64,000 bases of DNA from JAVBNT01 sp031551355 (GCA_031551355.1 JAVBNT010000024.1:1-64000), one strand, 5' to 3'. Positions 35,130 to 44,806 are shown, numbered from the stretch's first letter. Numbers and translations: made by a program. The notes: a model not told the origin generated them from the sequence alone.

Positions 35130-36338
35130 CTAAACGAACATCTTTCCAAGCAGGGATTTTTTTATGTTTTGCAGCTTTATAAGCTCACGCTGATGAAGGG
35201 TGATAAGGCGGTCGAGGCTCTTGAACATAGTTCCGATTTTTTGCTGTTCGGCTTTGTCACAAGGCAATTGTATTTCGATTTCAGCCAAGTCATTTGCGTT
35301 GATAGCAGGATAGCTAGTACCTGTACAACGGTCTAAAACTGTCTTTACAAACCGTTCCTCTTGAATACTGCTCATAAGAAAATAACTATCAACGCGAGGT
35401 CTCATTTGAGCGTAGCCAGTCGAAAAAACGTAGTCATCACAGGGCAAATTAAAGAGGTAGTTATTCTTTTGATACGGTCTGACTGTCTGATAAAACACGT
35501 CACCACGTTTTGCAAGGCGTTGCGCTCTGGATGGCGCAGATTCTCGCATCTCTGTCCGATGTCCTATCAAGCCTGTGCCGGCAACGGATTCCAAATCAAC
35601 GTATTCAAATACATCTGGCAAGACTGCCTTTGGGTTAAACTCTACAACGTCCCCCAACTTCCGCTGCTGCCAAGCGTCAGTAAATCCGGCAAAGCGAATT
35701 TCCGGTCTGTCCGCTCCATCTTTGGGAAACATTTTTTCGAACATGGCTTTTTTGATGTTGACTATCTTATCATACTCACGCTGATGAAGGGTGATAATGC
35801 GGTCGAGGGCGGCGAAAAACGCGCCAATTTGTTGCTGTTCCTGAATCATTGGTACAGACAGCACAAATTTTTCAAACTCCGTTTTGTTAATAATCGCTGT
35901 TGCCGTTTGCCCTGCCAACCCTGCAAATCGACTAATGTTTTGTTCCATTGCAGACAGGATAAAGTAAGCATCGTTTCCCTCTGGGATGATTGCGTTAATC
36001 TGCTGGTTAAATGCCACGGGCACAGTATTTACGGCGTTTTTGCCGATAGACGCAATGCTTGTAATAAGCACAGAATAAGCGGAAACTATCCTTGCCTTTT
36101 CCCAACCAATAGTGGTCAGATGCCGTTCTGAATCGGACATGAGAAGTGTGTTAATATCGGTCGGCGTTATCCATACATACCCATCTTTTCCCGCCGACCA
36201 ATTTTCTTTTTCGGCGGTCGGCGGGGTATTGCCTGTAAGCACTCTACCCAAATCCCCCAACTTCCGCTGTTCCCAGGCATCAGTAAATTCTGCAAAGCGA
36301 ATATCAGGTTTTGTCTTCATTTCCGTCATATCATTCAC
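35130..36338 (-). CDS. hsdS: type I restriction-modification specificity subunit S
   Basis: HsdS has two target-recognition domains that define the bipartite DNA site. Two copies of the boundary sequence are seen: RFAEFTDAWEQRKLGD (near residue 14) and RFAGFTDAWQQRKLGD (near 217). A repeated LITLHQRE coiled-coil spacer ends each half. Length 402 is normal. It overlaps the end of hsdM by eight bases. The repeats are also direct repeats in the DNA, which could allow exchange of recognition domains. Confidence 0.95.
   Translation of the reverse strand: MNDMTEMKTKPDIRFAEFTDAWEQRKLGDLGRVLTGNTPPTAEKENWSAGKDGYVWITPTDINTLLMSDSERHLTTIGWEKARIVSAYSVLITSIASIGKNAVNTVPVAFNQQINAIIPEGNDAYFILSAMEQNISRFAGLAGQTATAIINKTEFEKFVLSVPMIQEQQQIGAFFAALDRIITLHQREYDKIVNIKKAMFEKMFPKDGADRPEIRFAGFTDAWQQRKLGDVVEFNPKAVLPDVFEYVDLESVAGTGLIGHRTEMRESAPSRAQRLAKRGDVFYQTVRPYQKNNYLFNLPCDDYVFSTGYAQMRPRVDSYFLMSSIQEERFVKTVLDRCTGTSYPAINANDLAEIEIQLPCDKAEQQKIGTMFKSLDRLITLHQRELIKLQNIKKSLLGKMFV
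35184..35217. repeat. direct repeat inside hsdS, copy 1 (spacer-encoding)
   Basis: A 34-base segment beginning CTCACGCTGATGAAGGGTGA recurs at 35775-35808 with one mismatch. It encodes the LITLHQRE spacer helix of each half of HsdS. Confidence 0.8.
35775..35808. repeat. direct repeat inside hsdS, copy 2 (spacer-encoding)
   Basis: This is the partner of the 35184-35217 repeat, with one difference in 34 bases. A second, less perfect direct-repeat pair (35651-35699 and 36254-36302) encodes the FTDAWxQRKLGD boundary of each recognition domain. Together the pairs bracket one target-recognition unit. Confidence 0.8.
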
Positions 36339-38925
36339 CCCGCAGCAGAGCCTGAAACTCGCCGAGCCCTTTCATATCGTATTCACTGCCGGTAAGTCCG
36401 TCAATCAAGTCGGAAAGAGAAGACTTCGTTTCCGCGATTTGCTGCGCCAATTCGGCGTATGTGACGGCATACTTATCTGCCAAAGCGCGAATGCGGGAAA
36501 CAAAGTCTGTGATAATGACACCGGGAATGGTGCAGATCGCAGTCATCAGCGGCTTTATCCATTTATCCTCAAGCAGCTCTATCACCTGATCATTCGTCAG
36601 GTTTTCGATCGTCTCTTTGGTGCGCAGATGCAATTCCGTGGAATCTTTCTTGAGCTGCGACTTCAGTTCTTTTTCCTCATCAATTAGCTGTTGAACGGCA
36701 ACCAGTTTTCTTTCAAAGGCATCTTCATCATAGTCTGCAACGATTGACATGGCCTTGACAAGCGAGCCAAACATTTCTTTAATCTGCTTGCCGACTGCTG
36801 CGGCAGCGAAAGCGTCTTTCGCCTCATTCAGGACATCGCTGTCCTTTTCTTCCTCGGTCAGCGAATCAATAATTTCCTCGTAAGAAGACTGGATCTCCGC
36901 CAGCCGTTCTTCTTTTTGCTTAACCGTCAAAGCTTCCTCTTTCAGGATGGTGGACTGCACCAATGCGAACGGAATCACATGACCTGCATAGCCGTCCTGC
37001 ACCTCCTGATCTTTTCCGTCCTTTTTCTTCAGAACCATATTCGGATTGACCCTTCTGGCCGCGCCCAATCCTTCCGTTTGCAAAATTTCCAGATCAACGG
37101 CAATCTTTGCCCACTCATCGTCAAGGACCTGAAACACGCTATACTTATCAACGAGGGTTATCTTTTCAAGACGGGTAAAAATTGCTCCGGCAAGAACGGA
37201 TTCTTCCATGCCGATGTTCAGCTCCATCATCTTTTCAATTAACTCGCCTTTCAGCAGCTCCTCAAAATCGCCGAACGCTTGCTCATATTTCTTTTTGAAA
37301 CCGATAACACCTTGGGTCTCTTTAATAGCCTTTTCAATATCGTCCACAGCCAAGCCGCAGTACGGCGTTTCACTCTCTGTGAATAAAATGGCTTTCAGTC
37401 CTGTAAATGTGTCCCAATATTGCTCAAATAAGGCAATTTCGGATTTTGGTATACCGCCGAACATGGAGGCGTAAATATCCCACGTTTCTGCCGCATCGGA
37501 GGAATCCACATAACGGGGAATGTTCAGATTATACTCATTCCGGCGGATTTCTTCCTGACTGACTACACGGGAATACCTGTCAATGCTCCGCCAGCCGATA
37601 ACGGTATCGGCGATTTTTTTAATGTCCGAGGCCCGCAGAACGTTGTTTTTACCGACTTTGCTGAAGCCCTTTGAAGCGTCAATTATCAGCACATCGCTGG
37701 TGGCGCGTTTCTTTTTTAACACGACAATGATTGTAGGAATGCCGGTGCCAAAGAAAATGTTGGCGGGCAAACCGATGACGGTATCGATATGGTTCTACTC
37801 GATGAGGTTCTTTCTGATTGTACCTTCTTCACCGCCGCGGAACAAAACGCCATGCGGCAGGACAATGGTCATAATGCCGTCCGGTTTCAAATGATACAGG
37901 TCATGCAGCAAAAACGCAAAGTCCGCTTTTGTTTTCGGCGCCAGTCCGAAGCGCGAGTAACGCGGGTCTGAATCCTTGTGTGCCGGATCCCAGGCCTGTG
38001 AGTATGGAGGATTGGAGACGACCGCATCCACATAAAGAGGGTTGTAGGTGCCTATAGGATCGTTGTCCTCAAAGAAAGGCCAGTCTTCCTCCAGCGTGTC
38101 GCCGTTGCGCGTGACAATGTTGTCCGGCAGAATGCCGCGCATCACCAGATTCATACGCGTGAGGTTATATGTATTCTCCTTAATCTCCTGTGCGTAATAT
38201 TTGATATTGTCCTCGTTGCTGATGTGTTTGGCAACGGAACGGCCGATGTTGATCAGCAACGAGCCTGAACCGCTTGTCGGGTCATAAATCTTGGTTTCCC
38301 GCCTGTCCTTAACGTGCTCCGCCACAATTTCCGACATAAGCAGAGAAACTTCGTGAGGCGTATAGAACTCACCGGCCTTTTTGCCGGCGTTGGCCGCGAA
38401 CATACTGATCAGATATTCATAAATGAATCCCAGAACATCGTAATCCTGTCTGCCGTCCATAGGGATGACCTTGATCAGTTGAATCAGATCGCTAATCGCC
38501 TTTGTCTGTGTGCCGGAGCTGTCTCCGAGCTTGGAGAGACCTGTTTGCAGGGTGTCGAGTATCCTGTCGAAGACTTTTCTGTGTGTATTGCTGATCAGGC
38601 GGCTGAAAGCTGAAAGCGCGTCACGGACATCCGACACGTCAAAGTCCTTGCCTTTTTCAATCCATGTTGAAAAAAGATTTTTATAGGCGATGAAGTAGCC
38701 GATGCCGTTCTGTATGAACTTTACGGTGTCCGCATCATTTTCCGTCAATGCTTTGATATCTTCGGCAGTGAAGTCTTTCTCATAGAGGAATTTCACTTCG
38801 GTATCCGAGAGATACTTGTAAAATATAAATCCGAGAATATAGTCCTTATACTCGTTCGCCTCAATTTTAGAACGCATTTTGTTTGCCGATTCCCAGATTT
38901 TCGCTGCCAGTTGTTGCTTGTTCAT
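36331..38925 (-). pseudogene. hsdM: type I DNA methyltransferase subunit M, interrupted by an in-frame amber codon
   Basis: The frame is continuous over 864 codons, but codon 377 (37797-37795) is TAG. Before it come the N-terminal helical domain, the SAM motif DPTSGSGSLLINIG (near 213) and the catalytic NPPY (near 303). The reading continues after the stop as NHIDTVIGLPANIFFGTGIP, exactly the sequence expected next in HsdM, so one base change (AAG or GAG to TAG) splits the gene. The C-terminal part is long and partly coiled coil. There is no ribosome site before the second part. It may be a recent pseudogene, a sequencing error or an amber codon that is read through. Start: ATG after GGGAGG. 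Confidence 0.85.
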
Positions 38926-39268
38926 AAGCCTCCCAAGATTGCTTTCAATTATCTGAAATAACTAAACCCCAAAAAGAATACTTATTTCAGATTTAATCAC
39001 GTGGATTACCGCCTGCACGGGAATGACATCGGTTTTTACATTACCATAATGCGGATAAACCGCATAAATATAAAGACAGGGAGCAAGCTCCCTGTATGAC
39101 AACGTCAGTCCGTCAATTATAATTGCACATCAAATTCAATACCTTAAAAAATTAAAATCAATTCAAACAGTCGGAGATACTAAGGCAAAGGCAATTTCGA
39201 CGAGCGAGGCGTAGTATTTCCTACATCGAGCGAGAGAAATTTCCTGCGACAACGCAGATTCGCCTGTT
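38926..39268. other. intergenic region between hsdM and ddl with several inverted repeats
   Basis: The 343 bases hold no supported gene. ATCTGAAATAA (38951-38961) and TTATTTCAGAT (38982-38992) form an 11-base perfect inverted repeat just upstream of hsdM, a candidate operator. Further along are the hairpins ATGCGGATAAACCGCAT (about 39050-39066) and CAGGGAGCAAGCTCCCTG (about 39077-39094). The last part is palindromic element C, which runs into ddl. Confidence 0.55.
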
Positions 39269-39289
39269 TCAATTGATTTTCAAAGGTTG
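39149..39289. repeat. palindromic repeat element, copy C
   Basis: Terminal arms AAAATCAATTCAAACAG and CTGTTTCAATTGATTTT are inverted repeats with one mismatch. The core (TAAGGCAAA, then ATTTCGACGAGCGAGGCGTA and CTACATCGAGCGAGAG) closely matches the reverse complement of copy A at 19555-19669. The right arm overlaps the last codons and the stop of ddl, so the element supplies the gene's 3' end. Confidence 0.6.
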
Positions 39290-40444
39290 TTTATACCAGG
39301 AAGTCCTAACCGGTGACATCACGCTGTTCTTTAATTTTTCCTCATAACTGTCCGCAGCCAGTAATATTAGGCGGTCCATCAGCTCTTCCGAAGGAATGCC
39401 GGTGGCCTCCCAAAGCATCGGATACATACTTATGGATGTAAACCCGGGAAGCGTATTGATCTCGTTAATATAAACATCTTCAGTAGCCCTGTCCATAATG
39501 AAATCCACTCTGGCAAGTCCTTCGCATCCCATCGTTATATACGCTTCTTTGGCCTTGGCCCTTATTTCTTCCTGGACTTTTTCGGAAAGCTCGGCAGGGA
39601 TAATCGTATCGCTCTTGCCGGATTCATACTTGGCCTCATAATCATAAAACTCATTTGAAGGCACAATTTCCCCGGGAATGGAGGCTATCGGTTCACTGTT
39701 GCCCAAAACGGCCACTTCAATTTCTCTTGGATTGGCAACAGCTCTTTCCACCTGTATTCTGAAATCATACTTAGCCGCTTTTTCTACGGCTTCTATAAGC
39801 TCCGCTGTATTGCGGGCTTTGGAAATACCGACGCTGGAACCTGTGTTGGCCGGTTTTATAAAAAGCGGATACCCTAATTTTTCACAGTCGGAAATAATGG
39901 ATTCTTTTGATTTATTCCATTTGTTACGGTTAAAATATACATCTTCAACGACTTTCAGGCCGGCTGAAGCAAAAAGCCGTTTCATAACTATTTTATCCAT
40001 ACAACAGGCCGATGACGTGACCTTGCAACCTACATAGGGAATCCCGGAAAGTTCGAACAGTCCCTGTATGACTCCGTCTTCTCCGTAAGTCCCATGTAAA
40101 ACGGGAAAAATGACGTCAATATTAATTATTTTATCGAAAATATATTCGCCTGAAGTGTTTTGCTTAAGGCAAACCAATCCTTTAATATCGGGATCTGTAG
40201 ACAAAAATGCCCGTTCGCCGGCATTGCCGTTTCCGCCTGAACGCAAAATTTCCAGCGGGTCTCCGGACACGAGCCAGCGGCCTTCCCTGGTTATGCCTAC
40301 CGGCAATACATTGTATCCCCTGTTTTTCAATAAAGAGATAATCGAAGAGGCGGATACGATTGAAACCTCGTGTTCTCCGGAAATGCCTCCGAATATTACT
40401 GCTACAGTTTTGTTGGTTATGTTGGCATATTTTTCAGTGTTCAT
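39269..40444 (-). CDS. ddl: D-alanine--D-alanine ligase
   Basis: Ddl joins two D-alanines for peptidoglycan precursors. The N-terminal IFGGISGEHEVSIVSA, the GTYGEDGVIQGLFELSGIPY motif and the ATP-grasp end YINEINTLPGFTSISMYP are intact. Its 391 residues are slightly longer than the common 310-370 form. The C-terminal tail (SWYKQPLKIN) is encoded partly by palindromic element C. It follows an S41 peptidase homologue by four bases. Confidence 0.95.
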   Translation of the reverse strand: MNTEKYANITNKTVAVIFGGISGEHEVSIVSASSIISLLKNRGYNVLPVGITREGRWLVSGDPLEILRSGGNGNAGERAFLSTDPDIKGLVCLKQNTSGEYIFDKIINIDVIFPVLHGTYGEDGVIQGLFELSGIPYVGCKVTSSACCMDKIVMKRLFASAGLKVVEDVYFNRNKWNKSKESIISDCEKLGYPLFIKPANTGSSVGISKARNTAELIEAVEKAAKYDFRIQVERAVANPREIEVAVLGNSEPIASIPGEIVPSNEFYDYEAKYESGKSDTIIPAELSEKVQEEIRAKAKEAYITMGCEGLARVDFIMDRATEDVYINEINTLPGFTSISMYPMLWEATGIPSEELMDRLILLAADSYEEKLKNSVMSPVRTSWYKQPLKIN

Positions 40445-40448
40445 GTTG

Positions 40449-41765
40449 TTATTTCGTTTTCTCCAGTGCTTTTACAGCTCTTTGAATCTGTGCGTCTTCT
40501 TTATCGTCGTTAAAAATTTTATAAAGATTTTGCTTAAGTTCCACATCAGGTTTTAAGGTATGGTTACAGGTAACGGAAACACCGTTTACGAGTTCATAAA
40601 AAGAATTGTTGATACTGTAGAGATACCCGTTCGGAAGGGTGTGAATATTTTTTACATGGTTATCGAAAGTGGCCTCAGCTCCGACGATGACAGCTCTTTT
40701 CAAGGAACGCAGAACTTCCGCGGCAACAATTCCCGTAGAGTTTGTACTTTCATTGACAATAACGACAAGCGGCAGTTCCGTAAAATAGTTTCCGGAAGCA
40801 ATATGCTCCATTTTCTCAGTTCTGTTTTCTTTTTTAATGTTATGAGTGAACATAAGGGTTCCTTTTTTAATAAAGGCCTCCGTCAACTCCGGAAGATATT
40901 GAAGATCTCCGGTACTGTATCTCAAGTCAAGAATCAGTTTGCGGGCATTTTTATGTTTGCCGATAAGTTCGGCAATGTCCTGAGAAAAGTTCGTTCCGAT
41001 TCGTCCTGATTCTATGTACAGAATATTGTCTTCAAGCATTTTCCCGCTAAGGCACTTCCTGCCCGGAGCAAGCCATTTCCTTTCAAGACAGAGCGTTTTG
41101 CGCATTGTCTGTGAATTGGGAATATAAGTTATATTTACTTTTGAACCGATAGGACCGCGGATCATATCAACAGCTTCCCTATAGGAAAGTTTGCTTACGG
41201 GAACGGCATTAATTCTTATGATTCTGTCCCCCACTTTGAGCCCCTTTTTGAAGGCATCCATTTCGGGAACAACATCTTTTACTACCAAATAAAAATCACG
41301 GTTTCTAAGCTCATCAAGCGAAATGCCAATTCCACCGGAATCATAATCACCCACTGCCATCGGCACATAAAATGACTCCTGAGGCCCCATAGACGTGCCG
41401 CCGTCTTTCAATGAAGAAAGCATCTCGGCAAGAGCTTTCGATAAAACAACCGATATTGCCGCATCACAAAGCTGCGCTTTTTTCATTGAGCCGTTTATTG
41501 TGTTTAAGTCCGTTTCAGTATTGCCGGTAAGCTCTATTGCCGATGTGTAAGAGGCAAGTCCCATTTCTTCCATCTGTGAATTTACCGAGGCAAAAATAGC
41601 TTTGACCAGCGCAGGCTCTTCGAGCTGTTTATAAAACTCACCTGAACAATTGCGGACCACTCCCAAAGCGTCCTTTACGGTCAAATTTTCAGCTGTTGCC
41701 GCTATCGGCAAAATAAGAAAAAAAGCCAAAAGACAGGCTAAATTAGCCAGACGGAACCTACACAT
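40449..41765 (-). CDS. exported S41-family peptidase homologue with PDZ domain, probably inactive
   Basis: A Sec signal segment (LANLACLLAFFLILPIAATA) is followed by a PDZ domain (about residues 130-230; GGIGISLDELRNRDFYLVVK, GLKVGDRIIRIN) and a tail-specific protease fold. The serine region NESTNSTG keeps a serine at the nucleophile position. The strand that should carry the catalytic lysine (TFGKG in the family) reads TFDNHVKN, so the serine-lysine dyad appears broken. Length 438 and layout match CtpA-like proteins. It lies upstream of ddl and may act on the cell wall in a non-proteolytic role. Confidence 0.75.
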   Translation of the reverse strand: MCRFRLANLACLLAFFLILPIAATAENLTVKDALGVVRNCSGEFYKQLEEPALVKAIFASVNSQMEEMGLASYTSAIELTGNTETDLNTINGSMKKAQLCDAAISVVLSKALAEMLSSLKDGGTSMGPQESFYVPMAVGDYDSGGIGISLDELRNRDFYLVVKDVVPEMDAFKKGLKVGDRIIRINAVPVSKLSYREAVDMIRGPIGSKVNITYIPNSQTMRKTLCLERKWLAPGRKCLSGKMLEDNILYIESGRIGTNFSQDIAELIGKHKNARKLILDLRYSTGDLQYLPELTEAFIKKGTLMFTHNIKKENRTEKMEHIASGNYFTELPLVVIVNESTNSTGIVAAEVLRSLKRAVIVGAEATFDNHVKNIHTLPNGYLYSINNSFYELVNGVSVTCNHTLKPDVELKQNLYKIFNDDKEDAQIQRAVKALEKTK

Positions 41766-41799
41766 TATAAAAACCCTCCAAAATATATTATATTTTTAT

Positions 41800-42417
41800 T
41801 TATTTTACTTCTTCTAGCAAATGAGTCAGATATTCCTCCATAAAGGCTTTTCTTTTCAAAGAAATTTTTATAGCTTCCGGTGTTACCATTGTCTCCGGCA
41901 GCTTAAAAATCTTTTGCTTAAAATGATCTATTGTATAAAGGGAATCATTCGGAGTCCGGTTCTCCGCCAAAGGATCAGACCCGTTATACAATTCGTTATT
42001 GCCGCCCATTGAAAATATTCTGGCAATTCCGATCGCTCCCAAGGCGTCCATTCTGTCGGCATCCTGAAGAATTGCAGACAAAAGTGTCGACGGTTTCTTT
42101 CCTGATGAATACGAGTGCTCGGAAACAGCTTTACTTATTTCCGCAGCTTCCTGCGGGGTAAAACCGAAATCACTCAAATTCTCATCGCACCATTTTGCGG
42201 ATTTTAGAGCGTGATTTTCGGGACCCGGCAAAAACCGTCCGATATCGTGAAAATAACAGGCTGCCATCAGCATTTTTAAATCAATTTCCGGGTAGCTTTG
42301 GGTAATGAGCCTGGCATTTTTCCAAACCCTCAGCGTATGCGAAAGCCCATGACATGGTTCCACAAGGTTAATATATTTTTTTATCGTCGCAAGCATTAAA
42401 TTTTCCAGTTCAGTCAT
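41800..42417 (-). CDS. HD-domain phosphohydrolase
   Basis: A 205-residue protein with HGLSHTLRVWKNA, ACYFHDIGRF (the HD pair near 55), a later histidine (SEHSYSS) and LQDADRMDALG, which make a complete HD metal-binding site. It resembles YedJ-type HD hydrolases with unknown nucleotide or phosphate-ester substrates. AAGGAAG precedes the ATG. It lies 34 bases upstream of the S41 homologue on the same strand. Confidence 0.82.
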   Translation of the reverse strand: MTELENLMLATIKKYINLVEPCHGLSHTLRVWKNARLITQSYPEIDLKMLMAACYFHDIGRFLPGPENHALKSAKWCDENLSDFGFTPQEAAEISKAVSEHSYSSGKKPSTLLSAILQDADRMDALGAIGIARIFSMGGNNELYNGSDPLAENRTPNDSLYTIDHFKQKIFKLPETMVTPEAIKISLKRKAFMEEYLTHLLEEVK

Positions 42418-42456
42418 TTTATCAATCTTCCTTTAGTGAATTTTTAGTCGGTCACC

Positions 42457-43422
42457 TTATGTGACCGTCAGCATATTCATTACCAGCAAGCACATTATTT
42501 CTTTTTCTTCAGGGCGGGAAAGCGCAATCATCAGCGTTATCGCCGCAAGAGCATTATTGGAAATAAACATTTCCCCGCTCTCTTTTTTCAGCGCACTGGT
42601 CATATCAAGAAAATAAACAAAAATAGCGGCGGCAATACGTTTGTTTCCATCAATAAAAGCGTGATTTTTAACTGCCATATAAAGAAGATTGGCTGCTTTT
42701 TCCTGTATACTTGGATATAGCTCTTTTCCGCCAAATGTCTGATATATAGCTCCCAAAGCACTTTTAAACGACTCGTCCTTTTCCCTGCCGAAAAGCTCAC
42801 TTTCATTGCCAAAGCTCATTAAGTCTATAAGCTGCCGTGATTCTTCATATGTAAGCTTCCAGTCGGTTTCAGTTCCCTTGGGTTTAGTCAGAGATTGGTG
42901 ATCATAATCATCCAAAAGCTGTAATCCGTCCGTAAATTGTGTTATTACGGCGGAAATTCCTGCAACTTCCGGCAGTTCACTGCGGGAGATTATTTCAATG
43001 ACTTTATTTAGCTGTGTAAGACGGTTTTTATTTATTGTATATCCTTGCAAAAGATGCTGTTTTAAAACATTAGTTGCCCAACGGCGAAAATAAATGCCTT
43101 CCGGAGATTTTACCCTATAACCCACCGAAAGAATCATATCAAGATTATAATGTTCAACCTGGTAAATTTTACCATCCGCGGCAGTTGTCGCAAATTTTGC
43201 GACAACTGAAAAATCAACCAATTCCTCTTGCAAAGCATTCTTAATATGTTTACCTATGGTTTTTACGTCTCTTGCGAATAGAGACGCCATTTGTTGACGG
43301 TTCAGCCATACTGTCTCGGAGTCTGCACGGACTTCAACGGATGCTGACGTAGCCGAAGATTTATAAATAATAACCTCACCTTTTGGCGGCAAGCTCCCAT
43401 AATCAACTCCAACAGGCGTCAT
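42457..43422 (-). CDS. RhuM-like DNA-binding domain fused to a Doc/Fic domain
   Basis: The first half matches RhuM-type proteins (VWLNRQQMASLFARDVKTIGKH, then YNLDMILSVGYRVKSPEG and RRWATNVLKQHLLQGY). The second half has a Fic/Doc core HAFIDGNKRIAAAIFVYFL near residue 245-263, which keeps the histidine and the Doc-like GNKR instead of GNGR. It therefore probably modifies proteins with a nucleotide or phosphate group, as in toxin or virulence-associated systems. No separate antitoxin ORF is seen beside it. It is an accessory gene, near the restriction system. Confidence 0.85.
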   Translation of the reverse strand: MTPVGVDYGSLPPKGEVIIYKSSATSASVEVRADSETVWLNRQQMASLFARDVKTIGKHIKNALQEELVDFSVVAKFATTAADGKIYQVEHYNLDMILSVGYRVKSPEGIYFRRWATNVLKQHLLQGYTINKNRLTQLNKVIEIISRSELPEVAGISAVITQFTDGLQLLDDYDHQSLTKPKGTETDWKLTYEESRQLIDLMSFGNESELFGREKDESFKSALGAIYQTFGGKELYPSIQEKAANLLYMAVKNHAFIDGNKRIAAAIFVYFLDMTSALKKESGEMFISNNALAAITLMIALSRPEEKEIMCLLVMNMLTVT

Positions 43423-43597
43423 AGAGGCATCCCCCTTTCGTCAAATCAACAAATAAACACATGTTCATTATGATATATTACAACACGGCATATAACTTTG
43501 TAAAATATCCGGCTATAAATTTAAATAGAACTTTCAGCTAAGCAGCATTATAATATAAAGGATTTTGCCGTTGTTGGGAGAAAATTAAGAATCCAAT

Positions 43598-44806
43598 ATG
43601 GGCAAAACATTTACAGTATCACAGATCAATAAATATACGAGAAACCTGCTGAAGGAAGATCTCATTCTCAGATCGGAAATAAACGTCTCCGGCGAAATAT
43701 CCGATCTGACGATTCACAGATCCGGACACGGGTATTTTACGCTGAAAGAAGGCGGCTGTCAGCTAAGGGCTGCTTTTTTTGCCCGGCAAAGGGAAAAAAG
43801 CAGCGTTGTGCTCAAAGACGGCATGCAGGTCAATGCTTCCGGAAAAATAGAGCTTTATGAGGTCGGCGGGCAATACCAGTTGATCGTTTCATCCGTTAAA
43901 GAATCGGGACTCGGCGTATTGTATGAACGTTTTCTGAAGCTGAAGGAAAATCTGGAAAAAGAAGGGCTTTTTGATGCGGAAAACAAGCAGCCTATTCCTT
44001 TCTATCCGTCAACGATAGGAGTTATAACTTCGGAGACAGGGGCGGTAATCAGGGATATTGTCAGCACCTGCCGCAGCCGCTGCAAAAATGTAAACATTAT
44101 TCTGCTCGGAGCGGTCGTTCAGGGCGAAGCGGCGCCGGAATCAATTATCAGCGCCTTAAAAAAAGCTGAGGAAATAAATGAAATAGAGACCGTAATTCTG
44201 GCCAGAGGCGGCGGTTCTTTTGAAGATCTCAACTGTTTTAACGACGAATCCCTCGCCAGAGCTATTTTTGCCTTTAAAAAACCGGTTATCTCGGCTGTCG
44301 GACACGAAACCGACTATACAATTGCCGACTATGTTGCCGACGTCAGGGCGGCGACTCCAACTGCCGCCGCAGTAATCGCCGTTCCGGATATAAAAGAGCT
44401 TGAAAGGGAGTTGAGTGAAAAGAAGTACAAACTGGAAACATTGCTGCAAACAAAACTCGGCACCTGCAGGCTGTATCTAAAGTCACTGCTTGGCAGGCTG
44501 AAAGATTTTCATCCCGAGCGTTTTCTGCAAATGAGGCAGCAGCAGCTTGACCGTCTTTACGAACAAATGACGCAAAGAATAGAAAAATCACTGCAGATAA
44601 AAAAGGAAACACTGTCAATATTAAAAACCAAACTTAAAGAAAGAAACCCTTCGCTGCCTCTGGAGAAAGGCTATGCCTGGATTTATGATTCTTCCAGCAA
44701 AAAAGTCATCAACAGTATTGCCGGATTGAAAAAAGGCGGAAAAATAGGTTTATCATTGAAAGGCGGAAAAGCCGAAGCGGTAATAGAAAATATAACAGCC
44801 GGTTAA
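43598..44806 (+). CDS. xseA: exodeoxyribonuclease VII large subunit
   Basis: XseA carries the OB-fold (TVSQINKYTRNLL, VSGEISDLTIHRSGHGYFTLK) and the nuclease domain with GVITSETGAVIRDI, ARGGGSFEDL and SAVGHETDYTIADYVADVRA. A coiled-coil arm follows (about 265-350). Length 402 is typical. It leads an operon with xseB, ispA, dxs, tlyA, nadK and an M16 peptidase. Confidence 0.96.
   Translation: MGKTFTVSQINKYTRNLLKEDLILRSEINVSGEISDLTIHRSGHGYFTLKEGGCQLRAAFFARQREKSSVVLKDGMQVNASGKIELYEVGGQYQLIVSSVKESGLGVLYERFLKLKENLEKEGLFDAENKQPIPFYPSTIGVITSETGAVIRDIVSTCRSRCKNVNIILLGAVVQGEAAPESIISALKKAEEINEIETVILARGGGSFEDLNCFNDESLARAIFAFKKPVISAVGHETDYTIADYVADVRAATPTAAAVIAVPDIKELERELSEKKYKLETLLQTKLGTCRLYLKSLLGRLKDFHPERFLQMRQQQLDRLYEQMTQRIEKSLQIKKETLSILKTKLKERNPSLPLEKGYAWIYDSSSKKVINSIAGLKKGGKIGLSLKGGKAEAVIENITAG

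Noticed and set aside
36331..38925. Two separate genes in place of hsdM
   Set aside because: The frame is continuous across the TAG, the protein reads on exactly as in HsdM, and the second part has no ribosome site.
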